Below are positions 41,668-53,000 of a stretch of 64,000 nucleotides of DNA, in pieces. Under the pieces are notes generated by a model. It searched no databases. It saw only the letters and a program-made list of their open reading frames with translations, and was not told where the DNA came from. Each line of letters begins with the position of its first letter. Position 1 is the first letter of the stretch. The translations under genes and the position numbers were made by a program. Origin of the DNA: Brassica napus (taxonomy: Eukaryota; Streptophyta; Magnoliopsida; Brassicales; Brassicaceae); NCBI RefSeq assembly GCF_020379485.1, contig NW_026014816.1:1-64000 (forward strand), read 5' to 3'.

Positions 41668-44600
41668 TTGTTCTTGTGTGATAAAGAAGAGGAGATGGAG
41701 ACGACCAACTTTAGCAAACTGGTAACGGTTCCGGTTGCACTGAAAGGAGGCTCGAACTACTTGATGTGGTCTCAGTTGGTGAGGACAACCATTGGAAGGC
41801 TAGGGCTGTGGAACCACATCACAGATGATGGCCCGGAGCCAGTGGCCAAAGAAGATGAAGAAGAAGGCGACGGGAAGACTCTTGCGGTAGCTGAAGCAAA
41901 GAGATGAGTCCAAGAGAATTTGATGGTGCTGTCTGTGCTCCATGCCTCTCTGGAGCTCCCCATCCTTGAAGCTTACGTGCACTTTGAGACTCCTAAGCGC
42001 CTTTGGGACATGCTCCATAAGAGGTATGGAAACAAGTCCAACATAAGTCGTGTGTTTGATCTGAAGCAAACCATCAGCGTCTTGAGGCAAGATGGAGAAG
42101 ATCTCACCAAGCACATGGGGAAGTTTGGAGCTTTGTGGTCCGAACTTGAGAGTCTTAGACCCAACACAACTGATGAGGAATCGCTCATTGAGAGGAGAGA
42201 GCAAGATCAGGTGTTTGGGCTATTGATGACTCTAGATGAAAGCTACCAGGATGTGATTAAACATATCCTGAGATCACCTGCTCTCCCATCCATGGAGGAG
42301 GTATGCGCACAACTTCAGAAGGAGGAAGGCTCTCTTGGGTTGTTTGGAGGCAAGAAGGGAATGTCAACGGCTCATAAAGCGGAAGAGGCGCAAGCAAACA
42401 AGGCAGCGTACCGTGGAGATGGAAGGAAGTATGAGAAGTATGAGGGAAGCTGTGAGCATTGCAAGCGGCAGGGGCATAAGAAGAACCAGTGCTGGATTCT
42501 ACATCCACACCTCAGGCCGAGCAAGTTCAACAAGGATAGAGAAGCTAAGGCTCACCTTTCTGCTGAAGCAAGTGGTGCTGGCTCATCAGGGGCTAGTCCA
42601 AATGTCAAGGCGGGTGAAAGTGAAGGCAGAGCTCTAACTTCTCAGGAGGTGATCACCAAGGCTGACTTTGAGGCATTCATCCGAGCCCTCTAGGAGTCTG
42701 GTGCATCTCATCACATGATTAGTGATAACAGTCTGATAAAAGACATAGAACCTGCACATGGTCATGTTATGATTGCAAATGGAGATAGGATTCCCATTAG
42801 AGGCATTGGTAAACTGAACTTGTTTAATAAGGATTCAAAAGCATTTTTCATGCCTGATTTTACCTCTAATCTCTTATCAGTTAAGAAATGCACTACTGAT
42901 CTTCAATGCAATGTTATTTTCAGTCCTAATGATGTTAAGTTTCAGGATATTAAGAGCAGTAAGTTGATTGGGCAAGGAGCAACCAAGGGGGATCTTTACA
43001 TGATTGAAGACCTTGCACCTATTTCTAGTTCTTGTTTCTCGTTTAGTTCTGTTTCTTCCTTAAGTACTGATGCTCTGTGGCATGCTAGGCTAGGCCATCC
43101 ACATGTTAGGGCTTTAAGCATTATGTTACTATGTGTCATGTTTAAAAATAATGATTGTGAGGCTTGTATTTTGGGTAAACACTGTAAGACTGTTTTTCAA
43201 AGATCATCTACTCTTTATGCAAACTGCTTTGATTTAATTCACTCTGATGTTTGGACTGCACCTTGCTTATCTAGGGATGATTACAAGTATTATGTCACAT
43301 TCATTGATGAAAAATCCAAATACACCTGGTTAACATTGATTAAAACTAAAGATAGGGTCCTTGATGCATTTAAAAATTTTCAAGCCTATGTGACTAACCA
43401 ATATCATGCCAAGATTAAGATTTTCAGGTCTGATAATGGTGGGGAGTATACTGGGCATGCATTTCGTGATCACCTTGCTCAACATGGGATTCTTCACCAG
43501 ACTAGCTGTCCATACACTCCACAGCAGAATGGAGTTGCTGAAAGGAAGAACAGACATCTCATGGAGGTGTCCCGGTCCATGATGCTCCACAAAGGGGTTC
43601 CCAAGAGGTATTGGAGTGATGCTGTGATGACTGCGTGCTATCTGATCAACAGGATACCAACCAGGATCTTAGCAGATCAATCTCCATTTGAGGTACTTAA
43701 CAAGAGCAGGCCAGTCTTGGATCACCTGAGGACTTTTGGATGCGTGTGTTATGTTCTGGTTCCAGACGAGCAGAGAAACAAACTAGAAGCAAAGAGCACC
43801 AAGGCTATGATGATTGGGTATTCCACTTCACAGAAGGGATACAAATGCTATGATCCTACAGCTAGGAGAGTCCTAGTGTCAAGGGATGTCAGATTCATGG
43901 AAGACAAAGGATACTATGATGAGCAGACATGGGAAGACTTGGAGGATCTATCCCAGCCATCAGAAAGAGCTGCTTGCTTGAGAAACATTCTAGAGGGACT
44001 CGGCATTGGAGTGTCCCAGGATCAGAGTAGGCGTCCAGAACCTACTCCAGCTGCAGCAGAAGAACCATCCTACTTTGCACATGAGGGGGGAAGTGAATCA
44101 GTATCTGAACTAGAGGACCAAGGCTTAGAAGAGGCCGGTGAGCTAGGAAACAGAGGAACTGATTCTCCTGTCCAAAGTGGAGAAGGATCAGCAAGGGAAG
44201 AACTGAATGAAAGTCAGAATGAAGAAGATCAGAGACAAGGAGAGGCTAGAGCTGAAGCTGAAGAACAGACTGAAGCAGTGACTCCACAAGTAGAAGAACA
44301 GACTGAAGCAGTGACTCCACAAGTAGAAGTTCCTCCATTGAGAAGAAGTACACGGGTGAGAAAGGATCCTTCAAGTTGGATCAACACACGAGTATACTAT
44401 AATGCTCAAGCTGTTGAACACCCTTCTCAAGCCATGTGCTCATTTGCTGAGTACCCTGAAGAACACTGTGCATTTATGGTAAGCTTGGATGAGAGTTATG
44501 TTCCAAGAAGCTATGAAGAGGCTATGTTGATTCAGGAATGGAGGGATTCAGTCAATGATGAAGCAGATGCCATGATCAAGAATGATACATGGTATGAGAG

Positions 44601-46050
44601 TGAACTACCTAAAGGGAAGAGAGCTGTGTCATGCAAGTGGATCTTCACTATTAAGTATCTACCCAATGGGAAGATAGACAGGTGCAAGACAAGGCTGGTG
44701 GCAAGAGGTTTTACTCAGACCTATGGAGAAGACTACATTGATACATTTGCTCCAGTTGCAAAGCTCCACACCATTCGAATAGTCCTATCAGTGGCTACTA
44801 ACCTTGGGTGGGATCTTTGGCAAATGGATGTGAAGAATGCATTTCTCCAAGGAGAGTTAGAAGATGAAGTTTACATGCTACCACCTCCGGGCCTAGAAGG
44901 GATGGTGAAACCAGGGAATGTGCTGAGATTGAAGAAGGCCATCTATGGGTTAAAGCAATCACCAAGGGCATGGTATCACAAGCTGAGCACAACACTAAAT
45001 GGAAGAGGTTTCAGGAAATCAGAGCTTGATCACACTCTCTTCACTCTTACTACACCTGCAGGCATTGTTGTGCTTCTTGTATATGTGGATGACATAGTTA
45101 TCACAGACAGTGATAAGGTGGGAATCAAGGAGACCAAGGAGTTTCTGAAATCTGTGTTTGACATCAAAGACTTAGGAGAAATGAAGTACTTCCTTGGAAT
45201 TGAGCTGTGCAGATCAGAAGAAGGGTTGTTCATCTCACAAAGGAAGTATGTCTTGGATCTGTTGAAGGATGCTGGTGCGTATGGAGGAAAGACAGCCAAG
45301 ATGCCCATGGAGGATGGGTATAAAGCTCCACGTGAGGGGGAGCTAGAAGATAGTAAGGCATTTCATGATCCAAAGCTATACAGGAAGCTTGTGGGGAAGC
45401 TGATCTATCTAACCATCACTAGGCCAGACATCTGTTTTGCTGTGAACCAAGTGAGTCAGCATATGCAAGCTCCAAGAGAGTATCACTGGCGCATGGTAGA
45501 AAGAGTTCTCATGTATCTGAATGGAACTCAAGGGCTTGGTATATGGATGGGTTGTAACGGGAGCACTGAAGCAGTGGGATATTGTGATGCAGATTGGGCT
45601 GGAGACAGAACAGATAGAAGATCTACAACCGGCTATTGCACATTCATTGGTGGAAACATGGTTACTTGGAAGAGTAAGAAGCAGAAGGTGGTGTCATGCT
45701 CTAGTGCCGAGGCTGAGTATAGAGCAATGCTAAAGCTCACAAATGAGTTGGTATGGATTAAAGGAATACTGAAGCACTTGGAGATTGAGCAAGCAACACC
45801 AATGACCATGCATTGTGACAATCAAGCAGCTATTCACATAGCCACAAACTCGGTGTTCCATGAAAGAACCAAGCATATTGAAGTGGACTGTCATAAAGTG
45901 AGGCAGATGATAGTCTTGGGAGTGATACTGCCGTGCTACACAAGGAGTGAGGATCAGTTGGCAGATGTATTCACTAAGGCGGCTAGGCAAAAGACAATGG
46001 AGTCAATTCACATAAGGTTGGGACTCCTTGATCTTTCACCTAAAGGCTGA
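41668..46050 (+). pseudogene. Copia E Gag-Pol, two stops and a gag-protease deletion
   Basis: The frame starts at 41668, or at 41695 (METTNFSKLV), which fits copia B better. A TGA at 41905-41907 replaces a conserved tryptophan in gag. A TAG at 42691-42693 ends the next stretch. Right after it the sequence jumps from the gag linker (DFEAFIRAL) to the protease (SGASHHM), missing the linker of roughly 75-90 residues found in B. The protease aspartate is glutamate here (ESGASHHM). From 42715 the frame is open for 1,111 codons: integrase with SDNGGEY, RT with YVDDIVITDSD (the others have ITGSD) and RNase H. The element could not make a complete Gag-Pol but its RNA may still be mobilised in trans. 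Confidence 0.92.
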
Positions 46051-46090
46051 TCTATACACTCTCCTGATCATGAGGTCCTTACTCTTTTTC

Positions 46091-46131
46091 CCTCATCAGA
46101 GTTTTGTCCCAATGGGTTTTCTTTGATGAGG
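46091..46131 (+). other. Conserved post-stop hairpin, copia E
   Basis: Arms CCTCATCAGAG and CTTTGATGAGG pair over 11 positions with one G-U. The loop is TTTTGTCCCAATGGGTTTT. It starts 41 nt after the stop. Confidence 0.78.
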
Positions 46132-46162
46132 TTTTTAATGAGGGGGAGCTCATGATCATTCG

Positions 46163-46192
46163 AAGCTTGACTTGTTCCACATGGTCAAGCTT
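46163..46192 (+). other. Inverted repeat abutting polypurine tract, copia E
   Basis: Perfect 9-bp arms AAGCTTGAC (46163-46171) and GTCAAGCTT (46184-46192), followed by GAGGGGGAG. Confidence 0.76.
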
Positions 46193-46201
46193 GAGGGGGA
46201 G

Positions 46202-46794
46202 TGTTGAGATGAGCTGAGGAATATGAGGAGAGTTGTTCAGGGTTGAAGAAGTTGAGTAGAGGAGAAGGATTGGTCTTAGGGAGAACCGTCCGTACAGGTC
46301 CGTACAGGTCCGTACCATGGCCGTACGGCCGTACAGACGATATCGACCATGCGGTAAAGGAGTGTTACCGAGTGAAGAAGTTACTCGACCAGATCATGTT
46401 TTACCTCGACCAAAGAAGGCATATGACCGTTGATGGAAAGAGGAGGAGCGTCTCTACAGGCTGGCACAAGCTGGAAGGATAAGGTTCACTTTTAGAATAG
46501 TGACCACGCGTGTGGAGAGGCTCATTGGTCCGGTTCAAAGTAAAGGCTACCTTAGCTTTGACCTCACATGCTTAGTCTCTTCTTAAACCCTAGTATCACA
46601 CTCCTATATATTGTAAACACTCTCTCATCAATAAGATTAAGCGGATTATCTCACTCTTACTCTAGTCTCTCTCTTGTTCATCATGGATTATACATAATCT
46701 CTCCATTTCTTTCACAATCTCTCCTAAACTTCTCTTAATCTCTTACCAAATCTCTCTTATTCTCTCAATACCTACTCTACTCTCTAAAATCTCA
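46202..46794 (+). repeat. 3' LTR of copia E
   Basis: 593 bp, full-length form. GTAC cores start at 46292, 46302, 46312, 46323 and 46331. The TATA-like TATATATT is at 46605-46612. Confidence 0.92.
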
Positions 46795-46799
46795 TGTGC

Positions 46800-47313
46800 A
46801 ATAGCCTGTGGTTGATCTCCTGTCTGCTCTATCACCAGCCCAATCCGCATCACAGTATCCCACCACTTCAGTGCTTCCATTGCAGCCCATCCATACTCCT
46901 TGATCAGGTGAGCCGTTGAGATACATCAAGATCCTCTCCACCATGCGCCAGTGATGTTCCTTAGGCACTTGCATGTGTTGACTGACCTGATTCACAGCAA
47001 AACAAATGTCAGGTCTAGTTATGGTAAGATAAATCAATTTGCCAACTAGTTTTCTATAGAGTTTAGGATCCTGATAAGGTTTGCTGTCTTCAATCTCCCC
47101 CTCTCGTGGGACTTTGTAGCCATCCTCCATAGGCATCCTTGCTGTCTTGCCTCCATAAGCACCTGCACCTTTCAAAAGATCAAGTGTATACTTCCTTTGG
47201 GACATGAACAAACCTTTCTTGGATCTACATATCTCAATTCCAAGAAAGTATTTCATTTCTCCCAAGTCTTTAATCTCAAACATGGATTTAAGGAACTCCT
47301 TGGTTGCTATGAT
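46800..47313 (-). pseudogene. Copia F polyprotein, RT/RNase H middle piece
   Basis: On the minus strand this reads from the RT end (FEIKDLGEMKYFLGIEICRS) to RNase H YCDADWAGDRADRRSTTGYC. It joins 41075 on one side and 57908 on the other. No internal frameshift is visible. Confidence 0.9.
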
Positions 47314-48269
47314 TATGAGATTTTAAGAGTACTCAGGTTGTATGTGTGTGTGAAACCCAAATGGGTAAAGATGAGAGCTTGAAAGTGATTTGAGAAGAGA
47401 CTAGAAAGATTGTTTGTGTCTAAGTGTTTATGAGACTAAGTTTAGGTGTTTCAGAGTCTAAGAGATTGGTAACAAGTCTAGGGATTCAAGAGCTTAGTGT
47501 CTAGAGTTTTAAAGTTTCAAGAACAAGTTTATGAAGAGAAGGGGAAACCCCCCTTTCAGCTTAGGGCTCAAAATCGCCCTTTACACTAGCTTTTATAAGC
47601 TTTACACATTGCATACATTAGAAACCTAAATCTAATGGATAGAAACACTTGAGAGAATGTATGGCTAGGATGGAGCTTGGGATTGATCTGTGTGATGGCT
47701 TCTCATTGGTTCAGCTCTCTTTAGTATCTGATTGGTTAATTCAAACTGGTCAAGGCAAGGGCTGGCTTCTCATTGGCTCCTTATAAGCTCCCATGAATGT
47801 TCCCATGTATCTGACCAGATACATGCTCAAGGGTGCTTCTCCTTTACAGCTCACGCCAGCTCACACCTTGCTGTCTTATCCACAAGTGATCCCAAGTCCT
47901 AAAGAAAGACCATGGCGCCCCTTTGCATCAGAATCTCCTCTTGGCTTCTTCCCATAATCAGCCACACGAGTTTCTTCTTCCTTGGGGCTCAAGACAGACT
48001 TGTTCAAACTTCAGGATGTGTACGGATTGCTTGCACTGACCGTACAACACCCTAATATTGCACAAGTCCTAAAATGTCCCAAATGGCCGAGTTATGCAAT
48101 ATGGTTCGACCCTGATCTGTACTGATCCGTACTGGTCTCCCTATCTTTGCACACTCAACCATTTGCTCCCAATCACATTCCTAAGTCCCTCCCGGACTTG
48201 GCCCTATCTTTGCACAACCCATCTCAATCCTACTCCTCCTTTGGCTCCATTCTTTTCTTCAAGTTAACA
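47314..48269 (-). repeat. 3' LTR of element G
   Basis: 956 bp. The plus strand runs TATGAGATTTTAAG to CAAGTTAACA, beside the polypurine tract CTCCCCCTC. It is unrelated in most of its length to the other copia LTRs but has scattered CCGTAC motifs. Confidence 0.9.
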
Positions 48270-48278
48270 CTCCCCCTC

Positions 48279-48311
48279 AAGCTTGACTTTAGCAGATCCT
48301 AAGTCAAGCTT
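48279..48311 (-). other. Inverted repeat abutting polypurine tract, element G
   Basis: AAGCTTGACTT and AAGTCAAGCTT form perfect 11-bp arms. Confidence 0.76.
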
Positions 48312-48340
48312 GGAACCTTGAAGAACTTCCTCATTAAAAA

Positions 48341-48381
48341 CCTCACCAAGGAAAACCCTTTGGGACAAAACCTTGATGAGG
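48341..48381 (-). other. Conserved post-stop-type hairpin, element G
   Basis: Sense arms CCTCATCAAGG and CCTTGGTGAGG around TTTTGTCCCAAAGGGTTTT. It is present although no frame precedes it. Confidence 0.77.
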
Positions 48382-48420
48382 GAAAAAGAGTAAAGTCTCC
48401 AAGGCCTAGGGATTGGCCAG

Positions 48421-48466
48421 TGAGTCTTTGTGTCTTAGTATAAGTGGGTTTAGACACAAAGACTCA
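48421..48466. other. Perfect 15-bp inverted repeat in element G
   Basis: TGAGTCTTTGTGTCT (48421-48435) and its exact reverse complement (48452-48466) are separated by 16 nt. It would form a stable RNA hairpin on either strand. Confidence 0.85.
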
Positions 48467-49177
48467 GGATCATGGCCTCTTCACTTCACCCCATGCCTTG
48501 TACTCTTCTCACAGCCTGCTCTTGGTCTCTCCCCCTTTCACCTAACCTTCTTGTTAGGTTGAAGTGCTCGGACATACCAGATCAGCCTCTTCATAGAGAT
48601 ACAAGTACTAGCTGAGCCTTGGATGCTTCTTCTTCATGAGTCACCACCTTGTTGCTGGAACTACATGAGGATGCTTCAGCCTCTCTCCAACCACCTCAAC
48701 ACTTGAGACCGCCTTGGACATTGCTTCTTCATCCTTCACCATACTTCCTAACCGGTTTGCTTCTCTTCTTGAATAACAACCAAGGACTCTCGGATCATGT
48801 AAGCTTCAACACTCCCCCTCAAGCTTGAGACTCTCACATGAACAAGCTTGGACAGACTGCTTCATGATCCGCACATACAAGCCATTGCAACCTCTCTTCT
48901 GAATTCGCCACCATGATGGAATGCTTGTGGAAGCTTCAACTACTTATTCAACCACCTCAACACTAGAAGTCATACTGATAGAGTAGCCTCCTTCTTCACA
49001 CAGCCAAGAGTGCTCTGTCTTAGTTTGAACACTCTCTTGAATAGACACGCCACTGCCTAGACCCGGTTGGCTTCTTCTTCAGTTGCTTGCAATGACTCTT
49101 TGATCGCCTAGGAAGCTCACTTAACTCCCCTCCTCAAGCTTGGCCGAATCTAGGCCTAAGCTTGGAGTGAGCTTCAG

Positions 49178-50027
49178 TAATGAGATCCTAGGACCCTTCT
49201 CTGGATGGTTTGGATAGATCCTTGCATAAACGAATCAAAGACTCAAGTTTATCAAGGCTGTGGATCGAATGGTGACACAAGAGGCTGCGGAAAGGCTCCT
49301 TGATACTCCTAGACTTAGATCGGATATGACACACCTTTCTAAAGCCCTTGGGCGTTGGATATTACACACCAACAGACTGGATACTACACACCAGACACTC
49401 TCTTAACTCGTGAAAGCAAGGGAGAAGAAAACACAAAGGTTTAAATGAAAGAAAACTTGATAGATGCTAGGGTTGCCGAGTTACACATATATATAGTGAA
49501 AGGCTTGGAACAGGCTCCAAGCATTTCGAAATTAAAGGAACAGGCTCCTCCAATTAATGTAGAAGTAAAGACACAACTTAGATAGAGTTTTCGAAAATGA
49601 AAGACATAAATACTTAGAAATAAAGATAGCATAAGGTTCTTCATGTGGTTTGGTCCGAGAGTATCAACTAGGTGATAAGATAGCAAGACTATGGCCTCGT
49701 TAAAAACCTATCATTGCAAAACCCAATGGGACAAAAACAATGATAGGAAAAGAGCACACATAGCTTGCTAGCCTAGATGATACTCAACTTGATGGTAAGA
49801 TGGCTTGAATGGTGATAAGCGTATCTTGAAGTATCAAGCTTCCTCCAAGACATTCTTCTTGCTCCAAGGACTTCCTGATTAGTCCTCCAATAGCTTCTTT
49901 GAGTTTCCTAGCTCTGGCTCGAGTCATGGGACCTTTAGGAATGGTTAAGACCTCATCTTCTTCAGCTGGTTCATCTCTAAACTCGCCATCTCTATCTCCA
50001 TCAGCTGGCTGGTCCATGATCATATCA
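49178..50027 (-). repeat. 3' LTR of gypsy copy 2
   Basis: 850 bp. It encodes the last roughly 80 residues of the polyprotein (49784-50027) and the post-stop hairpin. It ends CTCATTA on the minus strand, bordered by the TSD. Confidence 0.93.
49707..49747 (-). other. Conserved post-stop hairpin, gypsy copy 2 3' LTR
   Basis: Same perfect CCTATCATTG/CAATGATAGG stem as in copy 1. It lies 37 nt after the real pol stop at 49784. Confidence 0.76.
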
Positions 50028-53000
50028 TCCCCTCCCTCTTGAAAAGGATTTGACCTCAAATCAGGTTCATCTGCAATAAAAGGGATCAAGTCAGTAACAT
50101 TGAAGCTATTACTCACATCATACTTATCTTGGAGATCAATCTTGTAGGCATTGTTGCTGATCTTCCTTGTGATCTCAAAAGGTCCATCAATTCTTGGCAT
50201 AAGCTTTGACTTCCTCTCATTAGGAAACCTCTCTTTTCTCAAATGAACCCAAACTTTATCACCCTCCTTAAAGACCATCTCACGCCTTCCTTTGTTGGCA
50301 TGCTTGACATACTGCTTAGTTTTCTCTTCAATGTTGAGCCTAGCTTGCTCGTGAAGTTGTTTCACCATCTCTGCCTTCTTTTTGCCATCCAAACTGACCC
50401 TTTCACACTCAGGTAAAGGGATTAAATCCAAAGGAGAGGTGGGATTGAACCCATAAACAATTTCAAAGGGTGAAAACTTAGAAGCAGAATGCACAGCATG
50501 ATTATATGCAAATTCACAATGTGGCAGATAATCTTCCCAAGATTTCAGATTCTTTTTAATGAATGCACGCAAGAGTGTTCCTAGAGTTCTATTAACTACT
50601 TCAGTCTGTCCATCAGTTTGCGGATGACAAGTAGTGGAGAACAACAACTTAGTGCCTAGCTTAGACCAAAGAGTTTTCCAAAAATAACTAAGAAACTTAG
50701 TATCCCTATCAGAAACTATGGTCCTAGGCATGCCATGTAAACGCACAATCTCCTTAAAGAACAGATTAGCTACATGCAATGCATCATCAGTTTTATGACA
50801 TGCTATGAAATGTGCCATTTTTGAGAACCTGTCAACAACAACAAAGATAGAATCCTTCCCAGTCCTAGTTCTAGGCAATCCAACAATGAAATCCATAGAT
50901 ATGTCATTCCAAGGATGATAAGGAATAGGGAGAGGAGTATACAAACCGTGAGACTGAACCTTAGACTTAGCTTGCTTGCAAGTTGCACATCTCTCACATA
51001 GTTTCTCCACATCACTTTTCATCCGAGGCCAAAAGAAATGATCCTGCAAGGTTTTAAGAGTCTTTGCAATACCAAAGTGACCCATGAGACTCCCTCCATG
51101 TGATTCCCTAACAAACAAATCTCTCAAAGAGCAATTAGGCACACACAGTCTATTATCATAAAAGAGGAATCCATCATGTCTAAAATAATGTCCAGCAGCA
51201 AATTTCTCACAAGAGTTATAAGCTTCTTTAAAATCTGGATCAGATTCATACATCTCTTTAATCTGCTCAAAACCTAACAACTTAGCATCAAGAGTGTTTA
51301 AGAGAACATACCTTCGAGATAGTGCATCAGCAACTATGTTTTCTTTACCTTGTTTGTACTTGATGACATAAGGAAATGTCTCAATGAACTCAACCCACCT
51401 TGCGTGTCTTTTGCTGAGCTTGTTCTGTCCTTTCAAGTACTTGAGAGACTCATGATCCGTGTGTATCACAAACTCCTTGGGCCACAAGTAATGCTGCCAA
51501 GTCTGCAAAGCTCTCACCAAGGCATACAATTCCTTATCATAAGTTGCATAGTTGAGAGTGGCGCCTCCAAGCTTCTCACTGAAATAAGCTATGGGTCTCT
51601 TCTCCTGCATAAGAACAGCACCAATTCCAATTCCTGAGGCATCACATTCAATTTCAAAAGTTTTATTGAAATCAGGAAGTATAAGAAGAGGGGCATTAGT
51701 AAGCTTCTCTTTTAGGCATTGAAAGGCAAGTTCTTGTGCTTCTCCCCATTTGAATCCAACTTCTTTCTTGATCACCTCAGTCAATGGGGCTGCTATGGTG
51801 CTAAAGTCTTTCACAAACCGTCGGTAGAAGCCAGCAAGGCCGTGAAAGCTCCTTACTTCACTTATAGTCTTTGGAATTGGCCATTCTTGAATTGCTCTCA
51901 CCTTCTCCTGATCCACCTTTACTCCATCTGCACTCACAACAAAGCCTAGGAAGACCAAGTTATCCGTACAAAAAGTGCATTTCTTAAGGTTAGCAAACAG
52001 TTTTTCTTTTCTCAACACATCAAGAACAGACTTAAGATGATCTATATGCTCTCCTAGGTTCTTACTGTAAACAAGGATATCATCAAAGTATACTACCACA
52101 AACAAACCTATGAAAGATCTAAGCACATGATTCATCAATCTCATAAAAGTGCTAGGAGCATTGGTTAATCCAAAAGGCATGACTAACCACTCATACAACC
52201 CATGCTTAGTCTTAAAGGCTGTTTTCCACTCATCTCCCTCTTTCATTCTTATTTGATGATATCCACTCTTCAAATCTATCTTAGAAAAGACACTAGAACC
52301 ATGCAACTCATCAAGCATATCATCTAATCTAGGAATAGGGTGGCGATACTTCACTGTTATGTTGTTGATTGCTCTACAATCAACACACATACGCCAGCTC
52401 CCATCTTTCTTTGGAACAAGGAGCACAGGCACAGCACATGGGCTCATACTTTCACGGATATGGCCTTTCTCCATCAGTTCCTCAACCTGCCTTTGTAGCT
52501 CCTTGGTTTCCACAGGATTAGTTCTGTATGCTGGTCTGTTGGGAAGAGTAGCTCCTGGTACAAAATCAATCTGATGCTCAATCCCTCGAATAGGTGGCAA
52601 TCCTATGGGATTATCTTCTGGAAATACATCCTGGTATTCCTGTAAAAGAGCTGACATCTCACTCGGATACACCGGTGTACAATCAGTTAGAGACAAAAGA
52701 GATTCTTTAAAGATAAATAAGAGAACCGATTGATGAGAATAAAGAGATCTTTTGATTTCACTAGCTTTAGCATAGAAGTTGTGTTGCTTATCTGGTTTGA
52801 GATCAACCTCTTTCTTTTTCTGAAGCTGAAGCTGATCTTCATGCACTTCTTTAGGAGTTAGAGGTACCAAGACAGTTCGCTTGCCGTTGAACTCAAAAGA
52901 ATGTTTGTTGGTGAAGCCATCATGGATGACACGCCTATCAAATTGCCAAGGCCTTCCCAGTAGTATGTGGCTGGCTTCCATGGGTATCACATCACAGAGA

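Larger units (their letters stand above)
41076..46794 (+). mobile_element. Copia E inserted in copia F
   Basis: Plus strand, TSD TGTGC (41071-41075 and 46795-46799), canonical TG...CA LTR ends. The LTRs differ in length (527 and 593 bp). The 5' LTR lacks about 56 bp present near 46625-46680 and one 10-bp GTAC unit. The coding region carries two stop codons and an internal deletion. It is related to element 1 and copia B. Confidence 0.93.
48270..49177 (-). other. Element G internal region, 3' part (non-coding)
   Basis: No long frame. It holds the post-stop-type hairpin (48341-48381), a perfect 15-bp inverted repeat (48421-48435 with 48452-48466) and three polypurine-tract-plus-HindIII-repeat modules at 48270-48311, 48812-48849 and 49124-49163. 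The right end GCTTCAG is the insertion point of gypsy copy 2. Confidence 0.75.

Noticed and set aside
42691..42693. Programmed UAG read-through between gag and pol in copia E
   Set aside because: There is also an earlier TGA in gag, and the TAG lies at a deletion junction. Relatives A, B and C have one continuous frame.
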